Shown piece after piece: positions 18,498 to 26,451 of a stretch of DNA of 64,000 nt. The DNA is from Rhodobacterales bacterium HKCCE2091 (GTDB taxonomy: Bacteria; Pseudomonadota; Alphaproteobacteria; Rhodobacterales; Rhodobacteraceae): contig WVSL01000016.1 of the NCBI GenBank assembly GCA_015689685.1, forward strand, positions 1 to 64,000, in the 5' to 3' direction. The notes under the pieces were generated by a model that saw only the letters and a program-made list of their open reading frames with translations, was not told the origin of the DNA and did no database searches. Every line of letters starts with the position of its first letter. The first letter of the stretch is position 1. The translations under genes and the position numbers were made by a program.

Positions 18498-19826
18498 ATG
18501 CAGGTTTCCGAGACGCTGAAAGAGGGCCTCAAGCGCGGCTACGAGATCACCATCTCCGGTGCCGAGCTCGACGAGAAGGTGAACGAGAAGCTCGCCGAGG
18601 CGCAGCCCGAGATCGCGATGAAGGGCTTCCGCAAGGGCAAGGTTCCGATGCCGCTCCTGAAGAAGCAGTTCGGCCCCCGGCTTCTCGGCGAGGTGATGGA
18701 GGAGACCGTCAACGGCGCGATGCAGAAGCATCTCGACGAAAGCGGCGACCGCCCGGCCGCGCAGCCGCAGATGAAGATGGTCAACGAGGACTGGAAGGAA
18801 GGCGACGACGTCGTCGTGGCGATGAGCTACGAGGCGCTGCCGGAGATCCCCGAGGTCGACTACAAGAAGCTGAAGCTGGAAAAGCTGGTCGTCTCCGCCG
18901 GTGACGCCGAGGTCGAGGAGGCGCTCGCCAACCTCGCCGAGAACGTCAAGAACTTCGAGACCAAGAAGGGCAAGGCCGCCGACGGCGACCAGGTCGTGTT
19001 CGATTTCGTCGGCAAGGTTGACGGCGAGGCGTTCGAGGGCGGAACGGCCGAGGACTACCCGCTGGTGCTGGGGTCCGGCTCGTTCATCCCGGGCTTCGAG
19101 GAACAGCTCGTCGGCGTGAAGGCGGGCGAGGAGAAGGCCGTCACCGTGACTTTCCCCGAGGATTACGGCGCGGAGCATCTGGCCGGCAAGGAAGCGGTCT
19201 TCGACTGCACCGTGAAGGAAGTGAAGAAGCCGGCCCCGGCCAAGGTCGATGACGAGATGGCGAAGAAGTACGGCGCCGAGGACCTCGACGCGCTGAAGGG
19301 CCAGATCTCCGAGCGGCTCGCCTCCGAGTACGGCGGCGCGGCGCGGCAGGTGATGAAGCGCCAGCTTCTCGACCAGCTCGACGGGCTGGTGAGCTTCGAC
19401 CTGCCGCCGAGCCTGGTGGACGCCGAGGCCAGCCAGATCGCGCACCAGCTCTGGCACGAGGACAACCCCGATCACCACGGCCACGACCACGGCGAGATCG
19501 AGACCACCGACGAGCACCGCAAGCTCGCCGAACGCCGCGTGCGCCTGGGCCTGCTCCTGGCCGACCTGGGGCAGAAGAACGAGGTCGAGGTCACCGACTC
19601 CGAGATGACCCAGGCGATCATGACCCAGGCCCGCCAGTACCCGGGCCAGGAACGCGCCTTCTTCGAGTTCATCCAGAAGAATCCCGGCGCGCAGCAGCAG
19701 CTTCGCGCGCCGATCTTCGAGGACAAGGTCGTCGACTTCATCTTCGAGATGGCGACCGTGACTGAGAAACCCGCGACCAAGGACGAGCTCCAGGACGCGG
19801 TCAAGGCGCTCGAGGACGACGCCTGA
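18498..19826 (+). CDS. tig: Trigger factor (ribosome-bound chaperone and prolyl isomerase)
   Basis: The 442-residue chaperone binds nascent chains at the ribosome exit tunnel. The ribosome-docking signature GFRKGKVP is at about residues 43-50. The FKBP-type PPIase domain follows (about 155-250, [21 protein letters not shown] ... [14 protein letters not shown]), and then the helical C-terminal arm. A His/Asp-rich insertion, [12 protein letters not shown], lies at about residues 320-335; I recall similar loops in other Rhodobacteraceae trigger factors, so it is probably lineage-typical, though it could bind metal. Length is normal. Confidence 0.97.
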   Translation: MQVSETLKEGLKRGYEITISGAELDEKVNEKLAEAQPEIAMKGFRKGKVPMPLLKKQFGPRLLGEVMEETVNGAMQKHLDESGDRPAAQPQMKMVNEDWKEGDDVVVAMSYEALPEIPEVDYKKLKLEKLVVSAGDAEVEEALANLAENVKNFETKKGKAADGDQVVFDFVGKVDGEAFEGGTAEDYPLVLGSGSFIPGFEEQLVGVKAGEEKAVTVTFPEDYGAEHLAGKEAVFDCTVKEVKKPAPAKVDDEMAKKYGAEDLDALKGQISERLASEYGGAARQVMKRQLLDQLDGLVSFDLPPSLVDAEASQIAHQLWHEDNPDHHGHDHGEIETTDEHRKLAERRVRLGLLLADLGQKNEVEVTDSEMTQAIMTQARQYPGQERAFFEFIQKNPGAQQQLRAPIFEDKVVDFIFEMATVTEKPATKDELQDAVKALEDDA

Positions 19827-19838
19827 CACCGGTGTCGC

Positions 19839-19866
19839 GCGGGCCGGCCCGATCCGGCCGGCCCGC
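19839..19866 (+). terminator. GC-rich hairpin after tig
   Basis: GCGGGCCGGCC (19839-19849) pairs with GGCCGGCCCGC (19856-19866), an 11-base perfect stem with a six-base loop, beginning 12 bases after the tig stop. The only T-run (TTTT, 19881) is 14 bases further, so termination may need help from Rho. Confidence 0.5.
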
Positions 19867-19996
19867 CCGCGAAGCATCGGTTTTCCCACAAATTCCCGAG
19901 ATCTTTTCCTGTTAATGGGTCCCGTATCGGGCCTATCCTGCCTGCGGAGATCGACGACCCGACCGGCCCGCGATGCTGGCCCGGGGCCGTTTCGTT

Positions 19997-20026
19997 TTTG
20001 AACCGGCACCGTGGCGCGCACGACGG
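19997..20026 (+). promoter_or_regulatory. Bipartite element TTTGAACC-N16-CGACGG upstream of a PPC-like gene
   Basis: TTTGAACC (19997-20004) is followed after exactly 16 bases by CGACGG (20021-20026), ending 29 bases before the start codon at 20056. The same element with identical spacing lies upstream of three RTX genes at 57.7, 59.2 and 60.4 kb. The layout fits an ECF-type sigma factor promoter (an AAC-containing -35 and a CG-containing -10) or a two-site operator. It is preceded by a T-rich hairpin candidate (CGGCCC/GGGCCG, 19963-19989). Confidence 0.5.
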
Positions 20027-20055
20027 AAAGGCGATCTGTTGCGGAAGGAGTCCCG

Positions 20056-21435
20056 ATGCGTCTGGTCCTGGCGAGCCTGTTTGCCCTTTTCACCCTGGCC
20101 ACCGCGGCCGCGGCCTGCCCCGACTGGCGGGCGGGAACCACCGATTACAGCTTCACCGGCAACGATCTCTACACGCCGCGCAGCTTCAACCTGTTCGCCA
20201 GCGGCACGCAGCCGATCTCGGGGTGCGGCCTGCCGATCTACGTCACCGGCTACACCGACTACGCGCCGAACTACACGTTCAACCTGTCGGGGATGCAGCC
20301 CTACCGGCTGGTGGTCGACGTGCAGTCGCAATGCGACGCGACGCTTCTCATCAACACCGCCAACGCGACATGGGTGTTCGACGACGATTCGAACGGGAAC
20401 CTGCAACCGCGGATCGAACTGACCGATATCGGCCAGATCGACGGCCGGATCGACATCTGGGTCGGCACCTACGCGGGCGGGGCTTGCAACGCGACCCTGA
20501 CGCTGGAGACGTTCTATTCCAGCGGCGGCGCACCCGCCCCGGCGCCGCCCCCGACCCCGACGCCGTCGGCGGCCTGCCCGACATGGTCCCAGACCGGGAC
20601 CGAGGTGACGCTGTCGGCCGCCGACCTCGCGCAGCCGCAAAGCTTCCGCACCACCGCGACCGGCGGCGCCAACCTGTCGGGCTGCGCCGGCACCGGCGGC
20701 CGCGGCCATGCCAGCACGCGTCCGCAATACTCGTTCTATCTCAGCGACTTCGGCCCGCAGGACCGGCTCGATATCGGGCTTGTGGGGGACTGCGACACGG
20801 TTCTCCTGGTCAACACCGCCGACACGTCGTGGCATTTCGACGACGACAGCGGCGACGGGCTGAACTCCGCGCTGTCGGTCTCCGCCGGGCTGAACGGGCG
20901 GGTCGACGTCTGGGCCGGCACCTATGGCGGCGGAGCGTGCAACGGCACCCTCACGCTGTCCGCACGGCTGGTCGCGCCGATCAACCCGGCCCCGCCGCCG
21001 GTGCCCGAACCGGCGCCCGCCAGCGGCGGCTGCCCGACATGGTCGCAGACCGGCACGCAGGTCACCGCGACCGGCCAGACGCTCTACGCGCCGCAGACCT
21101 ACCAGACCACCGCGAGCGGCGCCGGCTCGATCATCGGCTGCGGGATCCCCGGCGCGCTGGGCTACGCCAACGCCGCGCCGACCTACACGTTCTACCTCAC
21201 CGGGATGGATCTCTACCGTCTCGCGATCGAGGTCGAGAGCGAGTGCGACGCCACCCTGATCGTGAATTCCGCCGACGGGCAGTGGTTCTTCGACGACGAC
21301 TCCAACGGCAACCTCGATCCGCGCATGGACCTGCGCGGGGCCGAGCTTCTGAACGGCCGGGTCGATGTCTGGGTCGGGTCCTATTCCGGTGCCAGTTGCG
21401 CCGCGTCGCTGCACATGGAAACCTGGTTCAACTGA
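20056..21435 (+). CDS. Secreted protein with three PPC-like beta-domains
   Basis: The 459-residue product starts with a signal peptide (MRLVLASLFALFTLATAAAA) and then has three copies of the same domain of about 135 residues, at about 21-155, 173-310 and 325-459, joined by Pro/Ala-rich linkers (APAPPPTPTP and PAPPPVPEPAPA). Each copy opens with CP-x-W and has four conserved cysteines, the motif CD(A/T)TLL(I/V)N, an FDDDSNGNL-type acidic turn and a (V/A)G(T/S)Y strand. This resembles tandem extracellular PPC domains and may bind calcium at the acidic turn; that is inference. No enzyme domain is present. The ATG at 20056 is set by GGAAGGAG and the signal peptide. Paralogues lie at 2793 and 21548. 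Confidence 0.85.
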   Translation: MRLVLASLFALFTLATAAAACPDWRAGTTDYSFTGNDLYTPRSFNLFASGTQPISGCGLPIYVTGYTDYAPNYTFNLSGMQPYRLVVDVQSQCDATLLINTANATWVFDDDSNGNLQPRIELTDIGQIDGRIDIWVGTYAGGACNATLTLETFYSSGGAPAPAPPPTPTPSAACPTWSQTGTEVTLSAADLAQPQSFRTTATGGANLSGCAGTGGRGHASTRPQYSFYLSDFGPQDRLDIGLVGDCDTVLLVNTADTSWHFDDDSGDGLNSALSVSAGLNGRVDVWAGTYGGGACNGTLTLSARLVAPINPAPPPVPEPAPASGGCPTWSQTGTQVTATGQTLYAPQTYQTTASGAGSIIGCGIPGALGYANAAPTYTFYLTGMDLYRLAIEVESECDATLIVNSADGQWFFDDDSNGNLDPRMDLRGAELLNGRVDVWVGSYSGASCAASLHMETWFN

Positions 21436-21547
21436 GCGCAGCGCGCCCGCGCACACGGCGCGCTCCCGCCCCCGCCGCCACGGGCATTTGCCCGGCGTCC
21501 CGTTCGCTGTTATCGATTGCGCACGGGAGACACGGGAGTTCACAAGA

Positions 21548-22114
21548 ATGAAACTAATCCCACTGGCCGCTCTGGCCGTCGTGGCGGCCGCAGGAGCGGC
21601 TTCCGCCTGTCCGAACCCCGGCGCGGCGGGGCTTGGCCGGTTCTCCGCCAACGAGCAGGACCTCATCCGCGGGTTGCGTTTCGCGGTCAACGCGGGCGGC
21701 ACATCGGCGCTTGCCGGGTGCGGCCAGATACAGGCAGAGGGCGGGCCGACCAGCGGCTTCTTCCTCACCGCACCGCACATCACCCTGTCGCTGTCGGGCA
21801 CGTCGGGGCAGGAAATCTTCGTCGGCACGATCACGGAAGGGTCCTGCGACCCGGACATCCTCGTGCTCGGCACCGACCGGCGCTGGCATTTCGATGACGA
21901 CGCCCGCAACCCCGACGCGCAACTGGTGATCCGCGACACCGGGCAGGGACCGATCAGCATCTGGGTCGGCACCGACAACGGCGGCCCCTGCGCCACGCAG
22001 GTCTTCGTCCGGATCCGCCGGAGCGACAATCCCAACAACGCCCCGGGCGGCGGCAGCGTCTCGCCGTCCCCCGGCGGTGGCGGTGGCGGCGGGGGAGGCG
22101 GCGGCTTCACCTGA
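21548..22114 (+). CDS. Secreted single PPC-like domain protein with poly-glycine tail
   Basis: The 188-residue product has a signal peptide (MKLIPLAALAVVAAAGAASA) followed by one diverged PPC-like domain with four cysteines (ACPNP, AGCGQ, SCDPD and GPCAT) and the signature WHFDDD...ISIWVGTDNGG. The last 25 residues are a low-complexity tail of Gly, Ser and Pro ending in a run of eleven glycines. The tail is unlike its paralogues and is probably flexible. CGGGAG precedes the ATG. It follows the three-domain paralogue by 112 bases on the same strand; a separate TTGCCC / TTATCG promoter pair (16-base spacer) may drive it. Confidence 0.8.
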   Translation: MKLIPLAALAVVAAAGAASACPNPGAAGLGRFSANEQDLIRGLRFAVNAGGTSALAGCGQIQAEGGPTSGFFLTAPHITLSLSGTSGQEIFVGTITEGSCDPDILVLGTDRRWHFDDDARNPDAQLVIRDTGQGPISIWVGTDNGGPCATQVFVRIRRSDNPNNAPGGGSVSPSPGGGGGGGGGGGFT

Positions 22115-22201
22115 CGCCGCGGACGCCCCCGCGCGACCGGACCGGCGGGCAAGGCCGCCGGTCCCCGACACCGCGGGTTTTCGCCAGACTATCGGTCCAT
22201 G

Positions 22202-22235
22202 AAAAAACGGCCGCCTCCTTGCCGGGGGCGGCCGT
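22202..22235 (-). terminator. Intrinsic terminator of the rpsF-rpsR-rplI operon
   Basis: ACGGCCGCC (22207-22215) and GGCGGCCGT (22227-22235) form a nine-base stem. Read on the minus strand the stem is followed by a six-base T run (22207-22202), a textbook terminator 43 bases after the rplI stop. Confidence 0.88.
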
Positions 22236-22277
22236 CGGTTCGATGCGTCGGCGGCCCCGCGGGGCCGCGCGTCCGTC

Positions 22278-22907
22278 TCAGTCCTCGGTCTCGTCCGATG
22301 CAGGTTCCGCGGCGGGCGCCGGGGACGGGCCTTCGTCACCGTCCTCGAATCCGGCGGAGCCGATGTCGTCGAACAGTTCCGCGATCTCGAACTCGGCGGC
22401 GGCTTCTTCCTCGGCCGCGAGTTCCTGGATCGACTTGCCGGAGGCCTGGAGCTCGGCTTCCTCGGGCGAACGCGCGACGTTCAGCACGATCTCGACCTCG
22501 ACCTCGGGGTGCAGGACGACCTGGACCGGGTGCAGGCCCAGGTCCTTGATCGGGCGCTGAAGCGCGACCTGCTTGCGGTCGATGCTGAAGCCCTCGGCGG
22601 TCGCCGCGTCGGCGGCGTCGCGCGGGGTCACCGAGCCGTAGAGCGCGCCGGCGTCGGAGGCCGAGCGGATCACGATGAACTGCTGCCCGTCGAGCTTCGA
22701 CGCGAGGCTTTCGGCCTCGGACTTCGATTCGAGGTTGCGCGCCTCGAGCTGCGCCTTCTGGGTTTCGAAGGCCTTCAGGTTGGCCTCCGACGCCCGCAGC
22801 GCCTTCTTCTGCGGCAGCAGGTAGTTGCGGGCGTAGCCTTCCTTGACGGAGACGACTTCACCCATCTGGCCGAGCTTGGCCACGCGTTCGAGTAGGATCA
22901 CGTCCAT
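22278..22907 (-). CDS. rplI: 50S ribosomal protein L9
   Basis: The 209-residue L9 protein binds 23S rRNA. The N-terminal RNA-binding domain is canonical ([33 protein letters not shown]). A central helix and the C-terminal globular domain follow to about residue 150. An acidic, disordered extension of some 55 residues (rich in Glu, Ala, Asp) makes it longer than the 149-residue E. coli protein; such tails are common in alphaproteobacteria. It is the third gene of the rpsF-rpsR-rplI operon and ends at a strong terminator. Confidence 0.97.
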   Translation of the reverse strand: MDVILLERVAKLGQMGEVVSVKEGYARNYLLPQKKALRASEANLKAFETQKAQLEARNLESKSEAESLASKLDGQQFIVIRSASDAGALYGSVTPRDAADAATAEGFSIDRKQVALQRPIKDLGLHPVQVVLHPEVEVEIVLNVARSPEEAELQASGKSIQELAAEEEAAAEFEIAELFDDIGSAGFEDGDEGPSPAPAAEPASDETED

Positions 22908-22917
22908 GTCGGTCTCC

Positions 22918-23145
22918 TCACTTCACGGCGTAGGGCAGGAGCGCCAGGAACCGTGCGCGCTTGATCGCCTGGGCGAGCTTGCGCTGGTTCTTGGCGCCGA
23001 CGGCGGTGATCCGCGACGGAACGATCTTGCCGCGCTCGGAGATGTAGCGCTGCAGGAGCCGCACGTCCTTGTAGTCGATCTTCGGTGCGTTCTCGCCCTC
23101 GAAGGGATCGGTCTTGCGGCGGCGGAAAAACGGTTTGGCTGCCAT
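22918..23145 (-). CDS. rpsR: 30S ribosomal protein S18
   Basis: The 75-residue S18 protein is complete: [14 protein letters not shown] at the start, the core [49 protein letters not shown] and a short basic end. It heterodimerises with S6 on the 30S platform. It lies 23 bases after rpsF and 10 bases before rplI. Confidence 0.98.
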   Translation of the reverse strand: MAAKPFFRRRKTDPFEGENAPKIDYKDVRLLQRYISERGKIVPSRITAVGAKNQRKLAQAIKRARFLALLPYAVK

Positions 23146-23168
23146 GTCTCAGGTCCTTTCCGGGGGTC

Positions 23169-23546
23169 TCAGCGGCGATCGTCGCGGTCACGGCGGCGGT
23201 CGCCGCCACGCTCGAACCGTTCGTCGCGCTTCTGCATCTGAACCGAGGGGCCTTCCTCGTGCGCGTCCACCTTGACGGTCATGACCCGCATGACGTCGTC
23301 GTGAAGCCGCATCAGGCGCTCCATCTCCTGCACCGCCGGCGCCGGGGCGTCGGTGCGGATATAGGCGTAGTGGCCCTTCCGGTTCTTCTTGATCTTGTAG
23401 GCCATCGTCTTGACACCCCAATACTCGGTGTCGACGACGGTGCCCCCGTTGTCCTTGAGGACAGTGCCGAAGTGTTCGATAAGACCTTCGGCCTGCGCGC
23501 CGGACAGGTCCTGGCGCGCGATCATCACATGCTCGTACAGCGGCAT
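23169..23546 (-). CDS. rpsF: 30S ribosomal protein S6
   Basis: The 125-residue S6 protein starts MPLYEHVMIARQDLSGAQAEGL, with the family core WGVKTMAYKIKKNRKGHYAYI and a basic, Arg/Asp-rich tail (ERGGDRRRDRDDRR) after residue 110. It heads the rpsF-rpsR-rplI operon. Its leader contains a hairpin immediately upstream of the ribosome binding site (GGAG), a possible site of autogenous control by the S6:S18 complex. Confidence 0.97.
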   Translation of the reverse strand: MPLYEHVMIARQDLSGAQAEGLIEHFGTVLKDNGGTVVDTEYWGVKTMAYKIKKNRKGHYAYIRTDAPAPAVQEMERLMRLHDDVMRVMTVKVDAHEEGPSVQMQKRDERFERGGDRRRDRDDRR

Positions 23547-23575
23547 GGTCGCTCCTGTGCAAGGCGTGTTTCAAA

Positions 23576-23604
23576 GACCGGGACCGAACCTCCGCCACCC
23601 GGTC
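23576..23604 (-). promoter_or_regulatory. Leader hairpin of the rpsF operon
   Basis: Read on the minus strand, GACCGGG and CCCGGTC form a seven-base stem with a 15-base loop, followed by TTTG, 30 bases upstream of the rpsF start. Autogenous S6:S18 leader elements are known upstream of rpsF in many bacteria; whether this is one is inference. Confidence 0.35.
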
Positions 23605-23647
23605 ACGAGAGGCCACGCCGGTCGAGGGATCGGCGGAGGAAGCGCGC

Positions 23648-23676
23648 GTATAGGCCCGCGGACGGGATTCGGCAAG
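23648..23676 (-). promoter_or_regulatory. Candidate promoter of rpsF-rpsR-rplI
   Basis: On the minus strand, CTTGCC (23676-23671) is followed after 17 bases by CTATAC (23653-23648). Initiation near 23641 gives a leader of about 95 bases that would include the hairpin. Confidence 0.45.
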
Positions 23677-23837
23677 CCCCGGCGGACCCCCCGCAGGAAC
23701 CGGTTCCACAGTATGTTTCCACGTTAACCATGCCCCCGGGGTGGGAATCTTCTCGTTTTCGCCGCATTTCGGCGACAGACGGGGGCCGAGCAAGCAAGGG
23801 CGGCCATCACCCGGCCGGATAACCAGTGAGAGAGTTC

Positions 23838-24014
23838 ATGCGATATCTCGTGAGGGACGAGACGGCGCAGGGCGATCGGGTCGCGGGATTCATCCGCAAG
23901 ATACTGATCGCCGCGGTGCTGTTCTGTAGTATTGCGGTCGGACACGCGGCCATCAGCGTCATGCGCGACATGGCCGCCGCCGAGACCGCGCGCCAGACGG
24001 CCGCCGAGCCCTGA
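23838..24014 (+). CDS. Small single-pass membrane protein, unknown
   Basis: A 58-residue product with a charged N-terminus (MRYLVRDETAQGDRVAGFIRK), one hydrophobic helix (ILIAAVLFCSIAVGHAAI) and a short polar tail. I know no family for it. GAGAGAG lies just upstream of the ATG, and an in-frame GTG at 23826 is an alternative start. It stands alone between the rpsF promoter and fabD, both of which need separate promoters. Charge distribution and codon use look gene-like, but the short length keeps confidence moderate. Confidence 0.45.
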   Translation: MRYLVRDETAQGDRVAGFIRKILIAAVLFCSIAVGHAAISVMRDMAAAETARQTAAEP

Positions 24015-24077
24015 CGGGACCGGCCTTCGCGGCTCCCCGCGCGGCCGGACCGGCAGCGCGGGCGGGCCACAAGGCGA

Positions 24078-24105
24078 TTGCCTCCGGACACAAGCTGGGT
24101 TAGCC
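24078..24105 (+). promoter_or_regulatory. Candidate promoter of fabD
   Basis: TTGCCT (24078-24083) is followed after 16 bases by TTAGCC (24100-24105), placing initiation about 30 bases before the fabD ATG. Confidence 0.4.
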
Positions 24106-24143
24106 CCCGGGGCCAAGCAGCCACCGGTGGGGAGACCGATGCC

Positions 24144-25082
24144 ATGACCCGAGCCTTTCTCTTTCCAGGACAGGGCGCGCAGGTGATCGGCATGGGGCAG
24201 GACCTCGCCGAGGCCTATCCGGCCGCCCGCGCGGTCTTCGACGAGGTCGACGCGGCGCTGGGCGAGAAGCTGTCGGACCTGGTCTGGAACGGCACCGCCG
24301 AGGAACTGACCCTGACCCGCAACGCGCAGCCCGCGCTGATGGCGACCTCGATGGCGGCGATGGCCGCGCTCGGCGCCGAGGGCGTCGGGATCGACGCGGC
24401 ATCCTGCGTCGCGGGCCATTCGCTCGGCGAATACTCCGCTCTGTGCGCGGCCGGCACGCTCAGCCTCGCCGATGCCGCGCGGCTCCTGCGGATCAGGGGC
24501 GAGGCGATGCAGAAGGCGGTGCCGGAGGGCAAGGGCGCGATGGCCGCGCTGCTCGGGCTCGACCTCGCCGCCGCGCGCGACGTGGCCGCCGAGGCCGCGC
24601 AGGGCGAGGTCTGCGAGGCCGCGAACGACAACGATCCGGCGCAGGTCGTGGTCTCTGGCCACAAGGGCGCGGTTGAACGCGCGGTGGAGATCGCGAAGGG
24701 CCGGGGCGCCAAGCGCGCGATCCTTTTGCCTGTCAGCGCACCGTTCCATTGCAAGCTGATGGCCCCCGCCGCCGCCGCGATGGCCGAGGCGCTGAGCCAT
24801 GTCGACATGCGCGACCCGGCGGTGCCGGTCGTCGCCAACATCGCCGCCCACGGCGTGTCCTCGGCGACGGTGCTGCGGAACGCGCTGGTCGACCAGGTGA
24901 CCGGCGCGGTGCGCTGGCGCGAGAGCGTCCTGTGGATGGCCGCCCACGGCGTCACCGAAACCTGGGAGATCGGCGCCGGGAAGGCGCTGTCGGGCATGGT
25001 GCGGCGGATCGACAAGTCGCTGGCCACGCGCCAGGTCGGCACCGCCGAGGAAGTGCGCGGCGCGGCCGAGAGCCTCGCCTGA
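24144..25082 (+). CDS. fabD: Malonyl-CoA:ACP transacylase
   Basis: The 312-residue enzyme transfers malonyl from CoA to ACP for fatty-acid synthesis. The N-terminal FPGQGAQVIGMG, the nucleophile motif GHSLGEYSAL and the active-site His segment SAPFHCKLM are all present, and length is normal. The ATG at 24144 has GGGGAG upstream, and homology begins at TRAFLFPGQG. It is first in the fabD-fabG-acpP-fabF-mltG series. Confidence 0.97.
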   Translation: MTRAFLFPGQGAQVIGMGQDLAEAYPAARAVFDEVDAALGEKLSDLVWNGTAEELTLTRNAQPALMATSMAAMAALGAEGVGIDAASCVAGHSLGEYSALCAAGTLSLADAARLLRIRGEAMQKAVPEGKGAMAALLGLDLAAARDVAAEAAQGEVCEAANDNDPAQVVVSGHKGAVERAVEIAKGRGAKRAILLPVSAPFHCKLMAPAAAAMAEALSHVDMRDPAVPVVANIAAHGVSSATVLRNALVDQVTGAVRWRESVLWMAAHGVTETWEIGAGKALSGMVRRIDKSLATRQVGTAEEVRGAAESLA

Positions 25083-25151
25083 CGGCGACGCCGGCGCGGT
25101 TTATTCCTCGCACGGGAAACCATCTCGGCGGGACGGAGAGGGAGTTTCATC

Positions 25152-25889
25152 ATGTTCGATCTGACCGGGAAATCGGCGCTGGTCACCGGCGCGTCGGGCG
25201 GCATCGGTGCCGACATCGCGCGCGTCCTGCACGGCGCGGGCGCGTCCGTCGGCCTGTCCGGCACCCGCGAGGCGCCGCTGGCGGCGCTGGCGGAGGAACT
25301 GGGCGAGCGCGCCCATGTCCTGCCCTGCAACCTGTCGGACACCGAGGCCGTCGCGGTGCTGCCGAAGCAGGCCGCCGAGGCGATGGGCGCGGTCGACATC
25401 CTCGTGAACAACGCGGGCATCACGCGGGACAACCTATTCATGCGGATGTCGGACGCGGAATGGGACGAGGTGATCGCGGTGAACCTGTCGGCCACGATGC
25501 GGCTCTGCCGGGGCGTGCTGCGCGGGATGATGAAGGCGCGCTGGGGCCGGATCGTGAACATCTCGTCGGTCGTGGGCGCGACCGGCAACCCGGGGCAGGG
25601 CAACTACGCCGCCGCCAAGGCCGGCATGGTCGGCATGTCCAAGAGCCTCGCCTACGAGGTCGCGAGCCGCGGCATCACCGTCAACGCGGTCGCGCCGGGC
25701 TTCATCGAGACCGCGATGACCGACAAGCTGAACGACGACCAGAAGGCCCGGATCCTGGAGCAGATTCCCGCCGGACGGATGGGCCGGCCGGACGAGATCG
25801 CGGCCGCGGTCCTGTACCTGTCGAGCCCCGAGGCGGCCTATGTCACGGGCACCGTGCTGCACGTCAACGGCGGCATGGCGATGATCTGA
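25152..25889 (+). CDS. fabG: 3-oxoacyl-ACP reductase
   Basis: The 245-residue short-chain dehydrogenase reduces 3-oxoacyl-ACP with NADPH. It has TGASGGIG at the nucleotide site, NNAGITRD, and the catalytic Ser-Tyr-Lys in NISSVVG and YAAAKAG. The C-terminal VNGGMAMI is typical of FabG. It lies 69 bases after fabD. Confidence 0.96.
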   Translation: MFDLTGKSALVTGASGGIGADIARVLHGAGASVGLSGTREAPLAALAEELGERAHVLPCNLSDTEAVAVLPKQAAEAMGAVDILVNNAGITRDNLFMRMSDAEWDEVIAVNLSATMRLCRGVLRGMMKARWGRIVNISSVVGATGNPGQGNYAAAKAGMVGMSKSLAYEVASRGITVNAVAPGFIETAMTDKLNDDQKARILEQIPAGRMGRPDEIAAAVLYLSSPEAAYVTGTVLHVNGGMAMI

Positions 25890-25918
25890 AACCGCCGCAG
25901 AATCCGGTTGTGCCGCCA

Positions 25919-25946
25919 TTGCCTTCACGGGCAAGTATGGTATAGG
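25919..25946 (+). promoter_or_regulatory. Candidate promoter of acpP
   Basis: TTGCCT (25919-25924) and TATAGG (25941-25946) are separated by 16 bases. This would give acpP its own strong promoter with a leader of about 130 bases, consistent with ACP being one of the most abundant proteins. Confidence 0.5.
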
Positions 25947-26081
25947 CGGCGCAGATTTGCCGGGGCCGTTGCAATCCGGCCATCCCGGGCCAGGGCGGAA
26001 ACCGCCGGTGCGGGAACGCAGATCGAGGGACACCAAGGCGGTGGCGGAAGGGCTGCCGCGGAAACGGGATGAGGAAGAGCC

Positions 26082-26315
26082 ATGAGCGATATCGCGGAAC
26101 GCGTTAAGAAGATCGTCGTCGAGCACCTGAGCGTCGAGGAAGACAAGGTAACCGAGAACGCCTCGTTCATCGACGATCTGGGCGCGGATTCGCTCGATAC
26201 GGTCGAGCTGGTGATGGCGTTCGAGGAAGAGTTCGGCATCGAGATCCCGGACGACGCGGCCGAGACGATCCAGACCTTCGGCGACGCGGTCAAGTTCATC
26301 AAGGAAGCCTCCTGA
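26082..26315 (+). CDS. acpP: Acyl carrier protein
   Basis: The 77-residue acidic four-helix protein carries acyl chains on phosphopantetheine attached to the Ser of the [12 protein letters not shown] motif (Ser37). Length and sequence are standard for AcpP. GGAAGAG precedes the ATG. A hairpin follows its stop codon, so most transcripts may end there. Confidence 0.98.
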   Translation: MSDIAERVKKIVVEHLSVEEDKVTENASFIDDLGADSLDTVELVMAFEEEFGIEIPDDAAETIQTFGDAVKFIKEAS

Positions 26316-26343
26316 GGCTCACGTTCCACCGGACGGTTCCAGG

Positions 26344-26362
26344 CGGCGCCCTTTGGGCGCCG
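26344..26362 (+). terminator. Hairpin terminator after acpP
   Basis: CGGCGCCC and GGGCGCCG form an eight-base stem with a TTT loop, followed by TCTCGCTTTCC. It lies 28 bases after acpP and may reduce readthrough into fabF. Confidence 0.6.
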
Positions 26363-26451
26363 TCTCGCTTTCCGGGGGTGCCCGGGGATTGCCGAGCCGG
26401 TGCGCTTGACGGTATCAGGGGCGGCACAGATCACGGCGGAAGGGGCAGGAG

